Part shown: one piece after another, positions 1 through 8,359 of the stretch
Position numbering within the stretch: the stretch's first letter is position 1
Layout: every line of letters begins with the position of its first letter
From: an uncultured Bacteroides sp.
Lineage (GTDB): Bacteria; Bacteroidota; Bacteroidia; Bacteroidales; Bacteroidaceae
Direction: 5' to 3'
DNA: 62,021 nucleotides
Assembly (NCBI RefSeq): GCF_949298305.1
Contig: NZ_CASFWU010000004.1
Coordinates: 1 to 62,021, forward strand
The notes under the pieces: generated by a model
What the model saw: only the letters and a program-made list of their open reading frames with translations
Told to the model about the DNA's origin: nothing
Databases searched by the model: none
Program-made: the position numbers and the translations under genes

Positions 1-2
1 TG

Positions 3-455
3 GCAAGCCGTTTTCTGTACTCGGAGCGAAGCGGAGCAAAATTCGCTCGCCTTAACAAATTCAGGTCAATATACAACAGAAGTCTCAACTATCTGAAACG
101 GGAGCAGCTAGCTTCTGATTTCCGGTCATGGAACGAAAGGCGTATCGCCATGTATGAACACGAGACCCTCGACCCGGACAGGAATCCTGTCGTCAGAAGG
201 CTTCTTGACGGGGACCTGAAGGACAGTCTCCTTAAAGCGATAGACGCCCTTCCTCCGAAACGGCAGGAAATCATCCGCATGCATTTCGTGGAAGAGATCC
301 CGAACAAGGAAATCGCAAAAAGGCTCGGCATATCATTGAGTACAGTCGAAAACCATATCAATGCAGCCCTGAAGAAGATGAGGGCCACCCTGTCGGAAGA
401 AGAATTCATGCTTATACTGCTTCTCCTGCCCATACATGCGATTTTTATGAATTAG
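3..455 (+). CDS. ECF-type RNA polymerase sigma-70 factor, 5' end outside window
   Basis: The reading frame is open to the left edge, so this is the C-terminal part of a longer protein. The visible part has the end of sigma region 2 (basic, aromatic residues, about the first 50) and a clear region 4: 'ALPPKRQEIIRMHFVEE' followed by the helix-turn-helix 'NKEIAKRLGISLSTVENHI', which reads the -35 element. The last 16 residues are very hydrophobic (FMLILLLLP), a tail often seen on Bacteroides ECF factors. In this group such factors usually pair with a FecR-type anti-sigma gene downstream. None follows here; the next gene is a MaoC hydratase with its own promoter. The family call is secure. The regulon cannot be read from the window. 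Confidence 0.9.
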   Translation, partial: ASRFLYSERSGAKFARLNKFRSIYNRSLNYLKREQLASDFRSWNERRIAMYEHETLDPDRNPVVRRLLDGDLKDSLLKAIDALPPKRQEIIRMHFVEEIPNKEIAKRLGISLSTVENHINAALKKMRATLSEEEFMLILLLLPIHAIFMN

Positions 456-490
456 AGTAGGTGCATCGCGGCATATCCTTGTATTTATCT

Positions 491-521
491 TTTGCCCTTT
501 TGGGAAAAAAAGCGATATTTG
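491..521 (+). promoter_or_regulatory. Bacteroides-type promoter of the MaoC gene
   Basis: A -33 TTTG (491-494), a 19-base spacer and GATATTTG (514-521), one base from the TAnnTTTG consensus. It predicts a start near 528, about 25 bases before the ATG. Confidence 0.55.
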
Positions 522-553
522 CGTGCCCGTTATAAATCTAAAAGGAATAATTT

Positions 554-1018
554 ATGGAAAAAGTGATTATCAATTCGTACGAAGATTTTGAGAAGCTGGT
601 GGGCCAGCGCATTGGCGTGTCCGACTATGTAGAACTGCCGCAGGAGCGCATCAACCTGTTTGCCGACGCCACGCTCGACCATCAGTGGATACACGTGGAC
701 ACGGAGCGCGCCAAGGTGGACAGCCCCTTCCACAGCACCATAGCCCACGGCTACCTGACCCTCTCCATGCTGCCCTATATGTGGAACCAGATTATCGAGG
801 TGAACAACCTGAAGATGATGATTAACTACGGCATCGAGAAGATGAAGTTCGGACAGGCTGTCCTCTCGGGCCAGCGCATCCGCCTGGTGGCCGACCTTCA
901 GTCGCTGAGCAACCTGCGCGGCGTGGCCAAGGCCGAAATCAAGTTCGCCATCGAGATTGAGGGCGAGAAGAAGAAGGCGCTCGAAGGCGTGGCCGTGTTC
1001 CTGTACTACTTCAACTGA
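554..1018 (+). CDS. MaoC-family (R)-specific enoyl-CoA hydratase-like dehydratase
   Basis: A 154-residue single hot-dog-fold protein of the MaoC/NodN type. Characterised relatives hydrate enoyl-CoA thioesters. The signature is present: 'DATLDHQWIHVD' with D42, H43 and H47, then 'SPFHSTIAHGYLTLS' around residues 57-71. The Asp/His pair and the following Ser-Pro-Phe match the hydratase active site. The length fits the stand-alone subfamily. The ATG at 554 follows a weak AAGGAAT. The gene is monocistronic with its own promoter. No fatty-acid or polyester gene is adjacent, so the physiological substrate is unknown. Confidence 0.9.
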   Translation: MEKVIINSYEDFEKLVGQRIGVSDYVELPQERINLFADATLDHQWIHVDTERAKVDSPFHSTIAHGYLTLSMLPYMWNQIIEVNNLKMMINYGIEKMKFGQAVLSGQRIRLVADLQSLSNLRGVAKAEIKFAIEIEGEKKKALEGVAVFLYYFN

Positions 1019-1023
1019 GCATA

Positions 1024-1123
1024 GGCTTCACCACAGAGTCTTTATTTGAAACGCGGATTGACGCAGATTAAAAAATAAATTATCTGTGGTCATCTGCCCC
1101 ATCAGTGTCATCTGCGTGCCATT
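1024..1123 (-). repeat. Dispersed intergenic repeat, inverted copy of the units at 4532-4818
   Basis: Read on the minus strand this carries the same ordered blocks as 4711-4818: 'cagatgaccacagataa', 'ttttttaatctgcg', 'aatccgcgtttcaaata', 'ctctgtggtgaa'. A further fragment lies near 1750-1785, after the next gene. No coding potential. Confidence 0.7.
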
Positions 1124-1231
1124 TTCACCACAATTTTCCTCCTCCTCCCGCCGCCCGTCAAACAAAAGCAAGGGCGGATTGTTGTTTCGTGGATAGATTT
1201 TATACTGATTCAAACAACAGAGAAAAAGAGT

Positions 1232-1720
1232 ATGAGAAAGTGGAAGTTATTATTCGTGCTGGCGGCCTTCGTGCTGTCTGCGCAGGCCTTTGCCATCCAG
1301 GTGTCCGAAAGCCTTCAGGCTACGTTCAACAAGCTCTATCCCTCGGCCGAGGACGTGGCCTGGGAGCAGGACGGCAGCGGCTACTACGTGGCCGACTTCT
1401 TTGCGGACGGCTTCAACGTCAAGGTGTGGTTCACGCCCCAGGAGCAGTGGGTGATGAAGCAGACCGACTGGGAGACGATGGACAACGTGCCCGGCCCTGT
1501 GTTCAACGCCTTTGCCGCGGGCGAGTATTCGGGCGGCGAGGTGCAGAACGTGGTGTGGGTGCAGTTCCCGCAGCGCCAGCCCGTGGTGGCCGTCGTGGTG
1601 GGCATGGCCAACGAGCCGACAGAGTACCAGCTGATTTACTCGGCCGAAGGCGAGCTGCTGAACTCCGAGGACGTTACCGACATGGACGACACGCTGGGGG
1701 CGGCGACGTTTCTGCATTGA
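1232..1720 (+). CDS. Secreted PepSY-like (putative beta-lactamase-inhibitor-like) protein
   Basis: A 162-residue protein with a signal peptide (MRKWKLLFVLAAFVLSAQAFA, predicted cleavage after residue 21) and two PepSY-like halves of the DUF2874 type. The first starts at 'VSESLQATFNKLYPSAEDV', the second near 'DNVPGPVFNAFAAGEYSGG'. Its layout matches the protein at 55395-55925: helix, 'KYPSA..V.W', then 'VWF' and a Trp, so the two are paralogues. That relative sits with a two-component system; this copy does not. It stands alone between repeat-rich gaps. The family is exported and probably regulatory or inhibitory, but the target is unknown. Confidence 0.8.
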   Translation: MRKWKLLFVLAAFVLSAQAFAIQVSESLQATFNKLYPSAEDVAWEQDGSGYYVADFFADGFNVKVWFTPQEQWVMKQTDWETMDNVPGPVFNAFAAGEYSGGEVQNVVWVQFPQRQPVVAVVVGMANEPTEYQLIYSAEGELLNSEDVTDMDDTLGAATFLH

Positions 1721-1914
1721 GCGGCGCCCTTCAGGGGGTGAAATACATTTTTCAGACGCGGATGACGCAGATGTGATAGATTTCAGATTGCCATGCGGAC
1801 GGTGACGTGTAGGGGCGGGGTCGGCCCGCCCGTATGCATCCACGTTGTAGTGCAGCGTGTGTGGGCAACGCCACGCAGATTTTTTAATTCATTATTCGCG
1901 TTCGTCTGCATTTT
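1721..1914. other. Gap with a fragment of the dispersed repeat
   Basis: No gene visible. Bases 1755-1785 resemble part of the repeat at 4532-4818 (a 'gacgcagatgtga' block). The rest is unassigned. Confidence 0.5.
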
Positions 1915-1951
1915 CATTAACCATTAACCATTTACCATTAACCATTTACCA
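1915..1951. repeat. Short tandem repeat of CATTAACCATTTAC units
   Basis: About 2.5 imperfect units alternating ATTAACC and ATTTACC. A near-identical block occurs at 36371-36397, so this is a dispersed short repeat rather than local slippage. Confidence 0.75.
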
Positions 1952-1960
1952 GAAATCTTC

Positions 1961-2095
1961 GTTTTCATTTGCCTCTCCGCTCGCCTTTCGCTATCTTTCC
2001 ATAAGATAGGATGCGGCTCGGGATAGTCAAACTGAAAAACTCTGTTTTTCGTTTGCCTCTCCACTCGCCTTTGTATATCTTTGTCCTATCCTCCC
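1961..2095 (+). repeat. Two direct copies of a promoter-bearing repeat
   Basis: Copy 1 (about 1961-2007) and copy 2 (about 2044-2091) share 'tttgcctctcc.ctcgccttt', a short variable part, then 'tatcttt' and a cctatc/atagga block. In both, TTTG and TATCTTT are exactly 20 bases apart. Between them lies 'actgaaaaactctgtttttc'. Confidence 0.75.
2052..2083 (+). promoter_or_regulatory. Consensus Bacteroides promoter for the TonB-dependent receptor
   Basis: TTTG (2052-2055), a 20-base spacer and TATCTTTG (2076-2083), a full match to TTTG/TAnnTTTG. It lies in the second copy of the repeat at 1961-2095. The predicted start near 2090 gives a 40-base leader. Confidence 0.8.
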
Positions 2096-2129
2096 ACGTC
2101 GGGAGGGGACTAAAGAGGAGGAATTGCTT

Positions 2130-4514
2130 ATGAAGTCGTTTCGTTTGGGTTTGCTCGTGTTTCTGATAGGTTGTTGTGCCCTGGCGCAGGCAGCCGAGGG
2201 CTATGTAGTTCGCGGCCGCGTGGTGGACAAGTTGACGAGGGAGCCCATACCCTATGCCAACGTCACCCTCTTCGGCTATCCCGACCACGGAGCGCCCACC
2301 GACTCGGTCGGCGTCTTCCGCATCGAGCAGGTGCCGCCAGGCATCTGCCGCCTGTCCGTGTCGTGTATCGGCTACAAGGCCCTGCTCTCGCCCGAGTTCA
2401 TGGTGTCCGCCAAGACACCCTTCGTCGAGCTGGAGCTGGAGGAGGACGCCGCCCTGCTGGGCGAGGTGACCGTGCAGACCACCACCCTGCGACGCGTCAA
2501 GGAAAGCCCCGTCGGCCTGCAAATCATCGGCCTGCACGAGATTGAGAAAAGCCCTGGCGGCAACCGCGACATCTCCAAGATTGTCCGCTCCTATCCGGGC
2601 GTCTCCTTCTCGCCCATCGGCTACCGCAACGACCTCATCGTGCGCGGCGGCTCGCCCTCCGAGAACCGCTTCTACCTGGACGGCGTGGAGATACCCAACA
2701 TCAACCACTTCGCCACCCAGGGCGCGTCGGGCGGCCCCGTCAGCATCCTCAACGCCGACCTCATCCGCGAGGTGCAGTTCTACACGGGCGCCTTCCCCGC
2801 CGACAAGGCCGGCGCGCTGAGCTCGGTGATGGACATCCGCCTGAGCGATGGCAACCCCGACGCCAACAGCTTCAAGGCCACGCTGGGCGCCTCCGAGGTG
2901 TCGCTCAGCGGCACGGGCCACTTCAGCGACCGCACCACCTACCTCTTCTCCATCCGCCAGTCCTACCTGCAGCTGCTCTTCAAGATGCTGGGCCTGCCCT
3001 TCCTGCCCAACTACATCGACGGACAGTTCAAGATTAAGACCAAGCTGGGCGCCAAGGACGAGCTGACCGTGCTGGGCCTGACGGGCATCGACAACATGAA
3101 GCTGAACACCGACGAGGAGGGCGAAAGCGCCGAATACCTCCTCAGCTACCTGCCCCGCATCACCCAGCAGACCTATACCCTGGGCGCTGTCTACCGCCAC
3201 TACGCGGGCCGCCACGTCCGCTCGCTGACCCTGGGCTACAACTACCTGGGCAACCAGAACCTGAAGTATCGCGACAACGACGAGTCCAGCCCCGACAACC
3301 TTACCCTCGACCTCAGCTCCAGCGAGCAGAAGCTCTCCCTGCGTGCCGAGAACCGCACCTATGGCGAGCACTGGACGCTGACCCAGGGCGTGGAGGCCTA
3401 CTATGCCCGCTACTACGACCGCACCTTCCAGCGCCTCTACCAGCAGGGCATGCCCCTCACCAGCGAATACCGCACCACGCTTGGCCTTTGGGGGTGGGGA
3501 GCCTTTGCCTCCGCCCGCTACCAGACGGCCGACGAGCGCCTCACCGCCACCGCCGCCCTGCGCCTGGACGGATGCGACTTCTCTGCCTCAACCGCCCGCT
3601 TCTGGGAGAACCTCTCGCCCGTGCTTTCGCTCTCTTACCTCTTCCTGCCCTCGTGGTCGGTCAATGCCAGCGTGGGCATGTACCACCAGCTGCCGCCCTA
3701 CACGGCTCTGGGCTACAAGGACGCCGAGGGCGAGTATGCCAACCGCTCCCTGCGCTACGTGCGCCTACAGACGGCCAACGCCGGCGTGGAGTGGAACCGC
3801 GACGAGCGCATGGTGGTCTCCCTCGAAGGCTTCTACAAGTACTACACCCGCTCGCCCCTCTCCGTGGCCGACGGCATCCCCCTGGCCTGCAAGGGCAACG
3901 ACTACGGCGTGGTGGGCAACGAGCTTCTCCTGCCCGTGGCACAGGGGCGCGCCTACGGCCTCGAAGCCACCTTCCGCTGGCAGATACCCGGCAAGTTCTA
4001 TTCCGTCTCTTCCTTTACCTTCTATCGCAGCCAGTACCGCAACGACGCCTCCAGCCCCTACATCGCCTCCGCCTGGGACAACCGCTTCATTGCCAACATC
4101 AGCGCCACCTACAACCTGCCCCGCAACTGGAGCATAGGCGCCAAGGTCAGCTCCATAGGCGGCTCGCCCTATACGCCTTACGACACGGACAAGTCCTCCC
4201 TTGTGCAGGCCTGGGACGTGCAGGGACGGCCCTACTACGACTACTCCCTCTACAACACCGGCCGCCTGGACACCTTCACCCAGCTCGACCTCCGCATCGA
4301 CAAGAGCTACTACTTCCGCCGCTGCATGCTGGGCCTCTACATCGACCTCCAGAACGTCACCGTCAGCAAGCTGCGCCAGCCCGACGTGCTGATGAGCACC
4401 GGCGAGATTGTGAACCCCGACGCCGCCCCCGCCGAGCAGCGCTACCGCATGAAGTACATCAAGCAGGAGAGCGGCACCCTGCTCCCCACGCTGGGAGTGA
4501 CGGTGCAGTTCTGA
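2130..4514 (+). CDS. TonB-dependent outer-membrane receptor with carboxypeptidase-regulatory-like domain
   Basis: A 794-residue outer-membrane transporter. It has a signal peptide (residues 1-21), then a CarboxypepD_reg-like domain (about 24-105, starting 'YVVRGRVVDKLTREPIPYAN'). A plug follows (about 120-235) with the typical 'RNDLIVRGGSPSENRFYLDG', then a beta-barrel ending in aromatic Phe (GVTVQF). I chose ATG 2130 over the in-frame TTG 2124 because AGAGGAGGAA is correctly spaced before it. It is shorter than SusC-type receptors and has no SusD partner, which argues for a non-glycan or small-ligand substrate, but nothing in the sequence names the ligand. It is monocistronic and driven by the repeat-borne promoter. 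Confidence 0.93.
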   Translation: MKSFRLGLLVFLIGCCALAQAAEGYVVRGRVVDKLTREPIPYANVTLFGYPDHGAPTDSVGVFRIEQVPPGICRLSVSCIGYKALLSPEFMVSAKTPFVELELEEDAALLGEVTVQTTTLRRVKESPVGLQIIGLHEIEKSPGGNRDISKIVRSYPGVSFSPIGYRNDLIVRGGSPSENRFYLDGVEIPNINHFATQGASGGPVSILNADLIREVQFYTGAFPADKAGALSSVMDIRLSDGNPDANSFKATLGASEVSLSGTGHFSDRTTYLFSIRQSYLQLLFKMLGLPFLPNYIDGQFKIKTKLGAKDELTVLGLTGIDNMKLNTDEEGESAEYLLSYLPRITQQTYTLGAVYRHYAGRHVRSLTLGYNYLGNQNLKYRDNDESSPDNLTLDLSSSEQKLSLRAENRTYGEHWTLTQGVEAYYARYYDRTFQRLYQQGMPLTSEYRTTLGLWGWGAFASARYQTADERLTATAALRLDGCDFSASTARFWENLSPVLSLSYLFLPSWSVNASVGMYHQLPPYTALGYKDAEGEYANRSLRYVRLQTANAGVEWNRDERMVVSLEGFYKYYTRSPLSVADGIPLACKGNDYGVVGNELLLPVAQGRAYGLEATFRWQIPGKFYSVSSFTFYRSQYRNDASSPYIASAWDNRFIANISATYNLPRNWSIGAKVSSIGGSPYTPYDTDKSSLVQAWDVQGRPYYDYSLYNTGRLDTFTQLDLRIDKSYYFRRCMLGLYIDLQNVTVSKLRQPDVLMSTGEIVNPDAAPAEQRYRMKYIKQESGTLLPTLGVTVQF

Positions 4515-4531
4515 TCTCTTTTGGTGAAAAC

Positions 4532-4818
4532 ATGGCATACAGATGACGCAGATGTGGCAGATGGCCACAGATTATTTTTTCAAAAAAACTCTGTGGTGAA
4601 AAAACGCAGATTAACGCAGATTAGCGCAAAAAAGAAAAATAATCTGCGATAATCCGCGTTAATCCGCGTTTCAAAAAAACTCTGTGAAACTCTGTGTCCT
4701 CTGTGGTGAACTTGGCACACAGATGTGACAGATGACCACAGATAATTAATTTTTTAATCTGCGATAATCCGCGTTAATCTGCGTTTCAAATAAAAACTCA
4801 GTGCCCTCTGTGGTGAAC
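4532..4818 (+). repeat. Two tandem copies of a dispersed 'CTCTGTGGTGAA / ATCCGCGTTAATCTGCG' repeat
   Basis: This fills the 304-base gap between convergent genes. Copy 1 (about 4532-4710) and copy 2 (about 4711-4818) each run 'cagatg..gcagatg.ccacaga', 'taatctgcgataatccgcg', 'ttaat.tgcgtttcaaa', 'ctctgtggtgaac'. Copy 1 has an extra internal inverted block (acgcagattaacgcagatta). An inverted copy lies at 1024-1123. There is no open frame of note. Confidence 0.8.
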
Positions 4819-6465
4819 TCAGAAGTCCGCCCCCCTACAGAACCTCATCCGCCTGCCCGTGTCGGGGTGGGTGAACTCCAGCGTCTCAGCGTGCAGGCAA
4901 AGGCGTGTGGCAGGGTGACCATAGAGCGGGTCGCCCACGATGGGGCAGTGCAGCCCTTGGGGGTGGGCGGCGTGCAGGCGCAGCTGATGGGTGCGGCCCG
5001 TATGCGGATAGAAGGCCACGAGCGTGCGGCCGTCCTTGCGCTCCAATACCTCGTAGTCGGTGATGGCCGCCTTGCCGTGGACGGGATGCACCAGCTGGCG
5101 GGGACGGTCGAGCGGGTCGGGGCAGAGGGGCAGGTCGATGCGTCCCTTGTCGGCGGGCACGTTGCCCTCGAGCAGGGCGATGTAGCGCTTGCTGACCAGG
5201 CGCTGCCTGAACTGCTCCTGAAGCAGGCGGTGCGCCTCCTTCGTCTTGGCTATCAGCATCAGGCCCGAGGTGTCCATGTCCAGGCGGTGGACGGTGAGGG
5301 GGCCTTCGGCGGTGGGGTAGCGGCGGCGCATCAGGCTGTAGACAGACTCCGCCTCCTCCTTGCCGGGCACGGAGAGCATCCCTGCGGGCTTGTTGACCAC
5401 GGCCAGCCAGGAGTCTTCGTAGACAATTTCGAGCGCAGCGGTGGAGCTTTGCTTCATGGCTTGCAGGCGGGGGCTTTCGTCCACGTCCAGCCCTTGCAGC
5501 ATGTGGCCCAGGATGGGGCCGCACTTGCCCTGGCAGGCGGGGTAGTAGTGGCCGTGGTGGCGCACTTCGGTCTTGGGCGAGCGTCCCCACCAGAACTCGG
5601 CCATGCAGAGGGGTTGCCAGCCGTGCAGGTAGGCCTGCTGGAGCAGCTTGGGGGCGGCACACTCGCCTGCGCCCGCGGGCGGCACCTGTTGGGCGGTGGG
5701 GGCAAAGATGTCGCACAGGTTCTTGCGCTCGCCCCGCGCGTTGAGCATCTCGAACTGGGCGAACAGGCGCAGCTGGAGGGCGGCCGAGCGTTGCTTGCGC
5801 TCCGCTTTCAGCCGGGCCATCTCGTCCTCCCACTCGCCGAGGGGGCGGCGCAGGGCGTCGAGCCGCTCGTTCAGACTTCTCTCCAGGCGTTTGCATTCGG
5901 CCTTCTGAAACTGGCTTTCGCGTATCAGGGCTTCGGCCTCGTCGGGCGTGAGGGCGGCTTCCTTCCTCCGCTCCTCGCGGCGCGCCTTGGCTGCCTTCAT
6001 CGAGGCTTTGGCGGCGTCGAGGGCTGAACGGGCGGCCTGCTCCTCGTCGGCGAGGGCGGCTTTCAGTTGCAGGTAGCGCTCGTCGGCCTGCAAGGTGCGG
6101 AGGCGGGCGTTGATGAGTGAAATCTGCTCTTCCTCCACCTTGAAGAAACCGTCGGGGCGCAGCAGGTCGTAGACGGGCGGCACGAAGTAGGGATGCACGT
6201 TGTTGCCCGCCAAGATGCCCGAGAAGGCGGCCAGGAAGCCCAGGCGCCCCTCGGCAGTGCGCACCACCAGCACGCCGAACATCTTGCCCTCGTCCAGCTC
6301 CTGTTGCCAGTCGTCGCGGGTGGACAGGTAGGCCTGCACCTCGCCTGCCGCCAACACGCAGAGGGGATGGGGCGTGTAGCAGAAGGGGTAGGTGAACCTT
6401 ACGGGCAGGGGGATGCCTTCGGCCTGGGGCGGTAGCGGGTGGAGCATGGACATGGCGGCGGTCAT
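4819..6465 (-). CDS. RluA-family RNA pseudouridine synthase with long N-terminal coiled coil
   Basis: A 548-residue enzyme predicted to isomerise uridine in rRNA or tRNA. The catalytic domain is C-terminal (about 345-548): 'VNKPAGMLSVPG', the catalytic box HRLDMDTSG (393-401, Asp396) and 'PHTGRTHQLRLH' (487-498). Residues 110-245 are charged heptad-like sequence rich in Glu, Lys, Arg and Ala, probably a coiled coil. Residues 1-105 form a separate N-terminal module. The start ATG overlaps the upstream TGA as ATGA, so translation is coupled. The frame is open further upstream, but that stretch is the antisense shadow of the DUF1847 gene. It is the third gene of an M48-DUF1847-rlu operon. Confidence 0.9.
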   Translation of the reverse strand: MTAAMSMLHPLPPQAEGIPLPVRFTYPFCYTPHPLCVLAAGEVQAYLSTRDDWQQELDEGKMFGVLVVRTAEGRLGFLAAFSGILAGNNVHPYFVPPVYDLLRPDGFFKVEEEQISLINARLRTLQADERYLQLKAALADEEQAARSALDAAKASMKAAKARREERRKEAALTPDEAEALIRESQFQKAECKRLERSLNERLDALRRPLGEWEDEMARLKAERKQRSAALQLRLFAQFEMLNARGERKNLCDIFAPTAQQVPPAGAGECAAPKLLQQAYLHGWQPLCMAEFWWGRSPKTEVRHHGHYYPACQGKCGPILGHMLQGLDVDESPRLQAMKQSSTAALEIVYEDSWLAVVNKPAGMLSVPGKEEAESVYSLMRRRYPTAEGPLTVHRLDMDTSGLMLIAKTKEAHRLLQEQFRQRLVSKRYIALLEGNVPADKGRIDLPLCPDPLDRPRQLVHPVHGKAAITDYEVLERKDGRTLVAFYPHTGRTHQLRLHAAHPQGLHCPIVGDPLYGHPATRLCLHAETLEFTHPDTGRRMRFCRGADF

Positions 6466-7244
6466 TGGTCGGCGGGGGTGAGCTTCTTCTTGTAGTAGGA
6501 GTGGGCCGTGTAGAGGGCGGCGGCAGGGTTGTTGCCCGTCACGCGGTCTTTGGTGACGAGGGTGGTGACGTAGGCGTCGGAGTATTTGTAGAACAGGCTG
6601 TCGTGGCCCACGCACAGGCCGATGACCACGTTCAGGTCGGTCTTGGCCTTGTTGAGCAGACGGGCTTGAAGGATGGGGTTGCACATGGCGGCACCTATGC
6701 TTTCGCACTCCTGCGGGATGCCTACGGACGACTTGGCCTGGCCCGCTACCTTGCAGATGACGGAGTAGGCCTCGAAGCCGTTGGCACGAAGAATCTGGGC
6801 AAAGATGCGCGCCTCCCTGACGAGCCCGATGCAGTTGGCGATGCCTATCTTGCGGGCGCCTATCTTGCGGGCAAAGCGCATGATTTCCTCCACCCGCGTC
6901 CACTGGCAGTAGCCTTCGTACTCCACTTCGGCGCTGGCCACCATGATGTCGTGGTTGCGCGCTTCGTCGTATCGCTCCAGGGCCCATTGGCGGTCTTCCT
7001 CCTCCAGATGGGTGGTGAGGCAGAAGTCTGGGTAGGTCTTGGTCTTGTACTTGCAGTTCTGTGTGCCGCAATCCACGCACGAGGGCGCTTCCTTCGGCCC
7101 GCGACCCTCGGCTTCGGCTTCCTTTTCTGTCTTCATGGCCGGGGCGTTGGCAGGTTTCTTGGGCAGGTGCTTGCGGGCTTTCTCCCAGGCTGCCTTGCGT
7201 GCCTGGTACTGCTCCATCTTGTTTTCGAGGTAATTGTCTGCCAT
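6462..7244 (-). CDS. DUF1847 cysteine-rich protein
   Basis: A 260-residue protein of the DUF1847 family. The N-terminus (1-50) is basic and low in complexity. Then come four cysteines, C56, C59, C64 and C75 (CxxC-x4-C-x10-C), likely a metal site. The body runs from 'RVEEIMRFARKIGARKIGIA' to 'NVVIGLCVGHDSLFYKYSDA' and looks like a Rossmann-type alpha/beta fold, with further Cys in 'IANCIGL', 'VICKVAG', 'CNPI' and 'GLCVGHDS'. No enzymatic activity is established for the family to my knowledge. It starts one base after the protease stop and overlaps the pseudouridine synthase start by four bases, so all three are made from one transcript. Confidence 0.88.
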   Translation of the reverse strand: MADNYLENKMEQYQARKAAWEKARKHLPKKPANAPAMKTEKEAEAEGRGPKEAPSCVDCGTQNCKYKTKTYPDFCLTTHLEEEDRQWALERYDEARNHDIMVASAEVEYEGYCQWTRVEEIMRFARKIGARKIGIANCIGLVREARIFAQILRANGFEAYSVICKVAGQAKSSVGIPQECESIGAAMCNPILQARLLNKAKTDLNVVIGLCVGHDSLFYKYSDAYVTTLVTKDRVTGNNPAAALYTAHSYYKKKLTPADQ

Positions 7245-7245
7245 G

Positions 7246-8133
7246 CTATTTCATTTTTTTCAGTTCGTCGAGGGTAATGGTCTTGACGGTGCCCGTCGTG
7301 CTTCCGCTGCCCGTTGTCTTGGGCGTCGTCGTCTGCGTGCCGCTGCCATACTTGGCCTTGATTTCGGGCAGTGCCTTCTGGATGTCGGCTATGCGGCGGC
7401 TGTCGCTGGGGTGGGTGCTCATAAATTCGGGCACGCTGCTCGAGCCTCCGGCCGACATCTTCTGCCAGAAGCCCACCGCCACGTCGGGGTTGTAGCCCGC
7501 CATGGCCATGAACACCAGGCCCATGTAGTCGGCCTCCGTCTCGTGCGTTCGCGAGAAGGGCAGCATCACGCCATATTGTGCCCCGATGCCGTACACTTGG
7601 TTGGCTACAGTCTGTATGGCGGCGCTCTTCTGCGAGAGAGACTGGTTGAGGATTTGTGCGCCGTACTGTGCCAGTATCTGCTGGCTGATGCGCTCGTTGC
7701 TGTGCTTGGCTACGGCGTGCGCCACCTCGTGCCCGATGACCACTGCCAGCTCGTCGTCCGTCTGGACAAGTTTCATCAGCCCTTCGTACACCACAATTTT
7801 GCCGCCGGGCATACAGAAGGCATTCACCTGGTCGTCCTTCACCAGGTTGAACTCCCAGGCGAAGTTGGCAATCTCGGACGAAAGGCCGTTGTCGCGCAGG
7901 TATTGTTCGGTGGCGGCGGCAATCTTCTTGCCCACGCGCGTCACCTGCTCCGACTGGACTTTCGATGTCGATTTGGGGGCACTTTTCATGTAGTCCTGAT
8001 ATTGTGTCAGGCTGGAGGACAGCACCTCCTGGTCGGAAACCAGCAACACCTGTTTTCGTCCCGTCAGGGGGACAGAGCCGCATCCGGCCAGCAATAGGAG
8101 CGCGGCAGCTCCCGTCAGTATCAGTCTTTTCAT
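7246..8133 (-). CDS. M48-family zinc metalloprotease, lipoprotein
   Basis: A 295-residue membrane-anchored periplasmic protease of the BepA/LoiP type, known for outer-membrane protein quality control. Start ATG 8133 follows GGAGAGAG and gives a lipoprotein signal (MKRLILTGAAALLLLAGC, lipid Cys18). A start at 8190 is possible but would put 19 polar residues before the signal. The zinc motif is HEVAH (135-139), with the downstream 'THETEADYMGL' giving the third ligand Glu. The C-terminal 40 residues are Thr/Ser/Gly-rich and end 'TLDELKKMK'. There is no TPR domain, so it is like the short M48 lipoproteins rather than BepA. It heads the three-gene operon. Confidence 0.92.
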   Translation of the reverse strand: MKRLILTGAAALLLLAGCGSVPLTGRKQVLLVSDQEVLSSSLTQYQDYMKSAPKSTSKVQSEQVTRVGKKIAAATEQYLRDNGLSSEIANFAWEFNLVKDDQVNAFCMPGGKIVVYEGLMKLVQTDDELAVVIGHEVAHAVAKHSNERISQQILAQYGAQILNQSLSQKSAAIQTVANQVYGIGAQYGVMLPFSRTHETEADYMGLVFMAMAGYNPDVAVGFWQKMSAGGSSSVPEFMSTHPSDSRRIADIQKALPEIKAKYGSGTQTTTPKTTGSGSTTGTVKTITLDELKKMK

Positions 8134-8165
8134 CTCTCTCCTGTTTTTTGTATGATTACACACTG

Positions 8166-8173
8166 CAAAAGTA
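8166..8173 (-). promoter_or_regulatory. -7 element for the M48 operon
   Basis: TACTTTTG on the minus strand, 33 bases before the ATG. No clear TTTG at -33. Confidence 0.45.
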
Positions 8174-8269
8174 TAGTTTTTATCGGACATATAAGCGTGG
8201 GGCGGGGGATAAGATTTTCGGCTTGGTGGAGCTTCGGAAGAGGAAACTTTCTACGAGGTGCGGAAGATG

Positions 8270-8301
8270 TTGGTTTTTTTGAGGAGAAAATGTTACTTTT
8301 G
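8270..8301 (+). promoter_or_regulatory. Promoter for the MBL-fold lipoprotein
   Basis: TTG (8270-8272), a 21-base spacer and TACTTTTG (8294-8301). It diverges from the M48 operon promoter. Confidence 0.6.
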
Positions 8302-8359
8302 TACTGCCCGCTCCCTGCTGGGAGAAAAAGGCGAAGGATTTGTAAAAACAGATAGGCTT

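Noticed and set aside
6466..7080. N-terminal extension of the RluA-type gene to 753 residues
   Set aside because: The extra part is the out-of-frame image of the DUF1847 gene; the ATGA overlap at 6462-6465 gives a better start.
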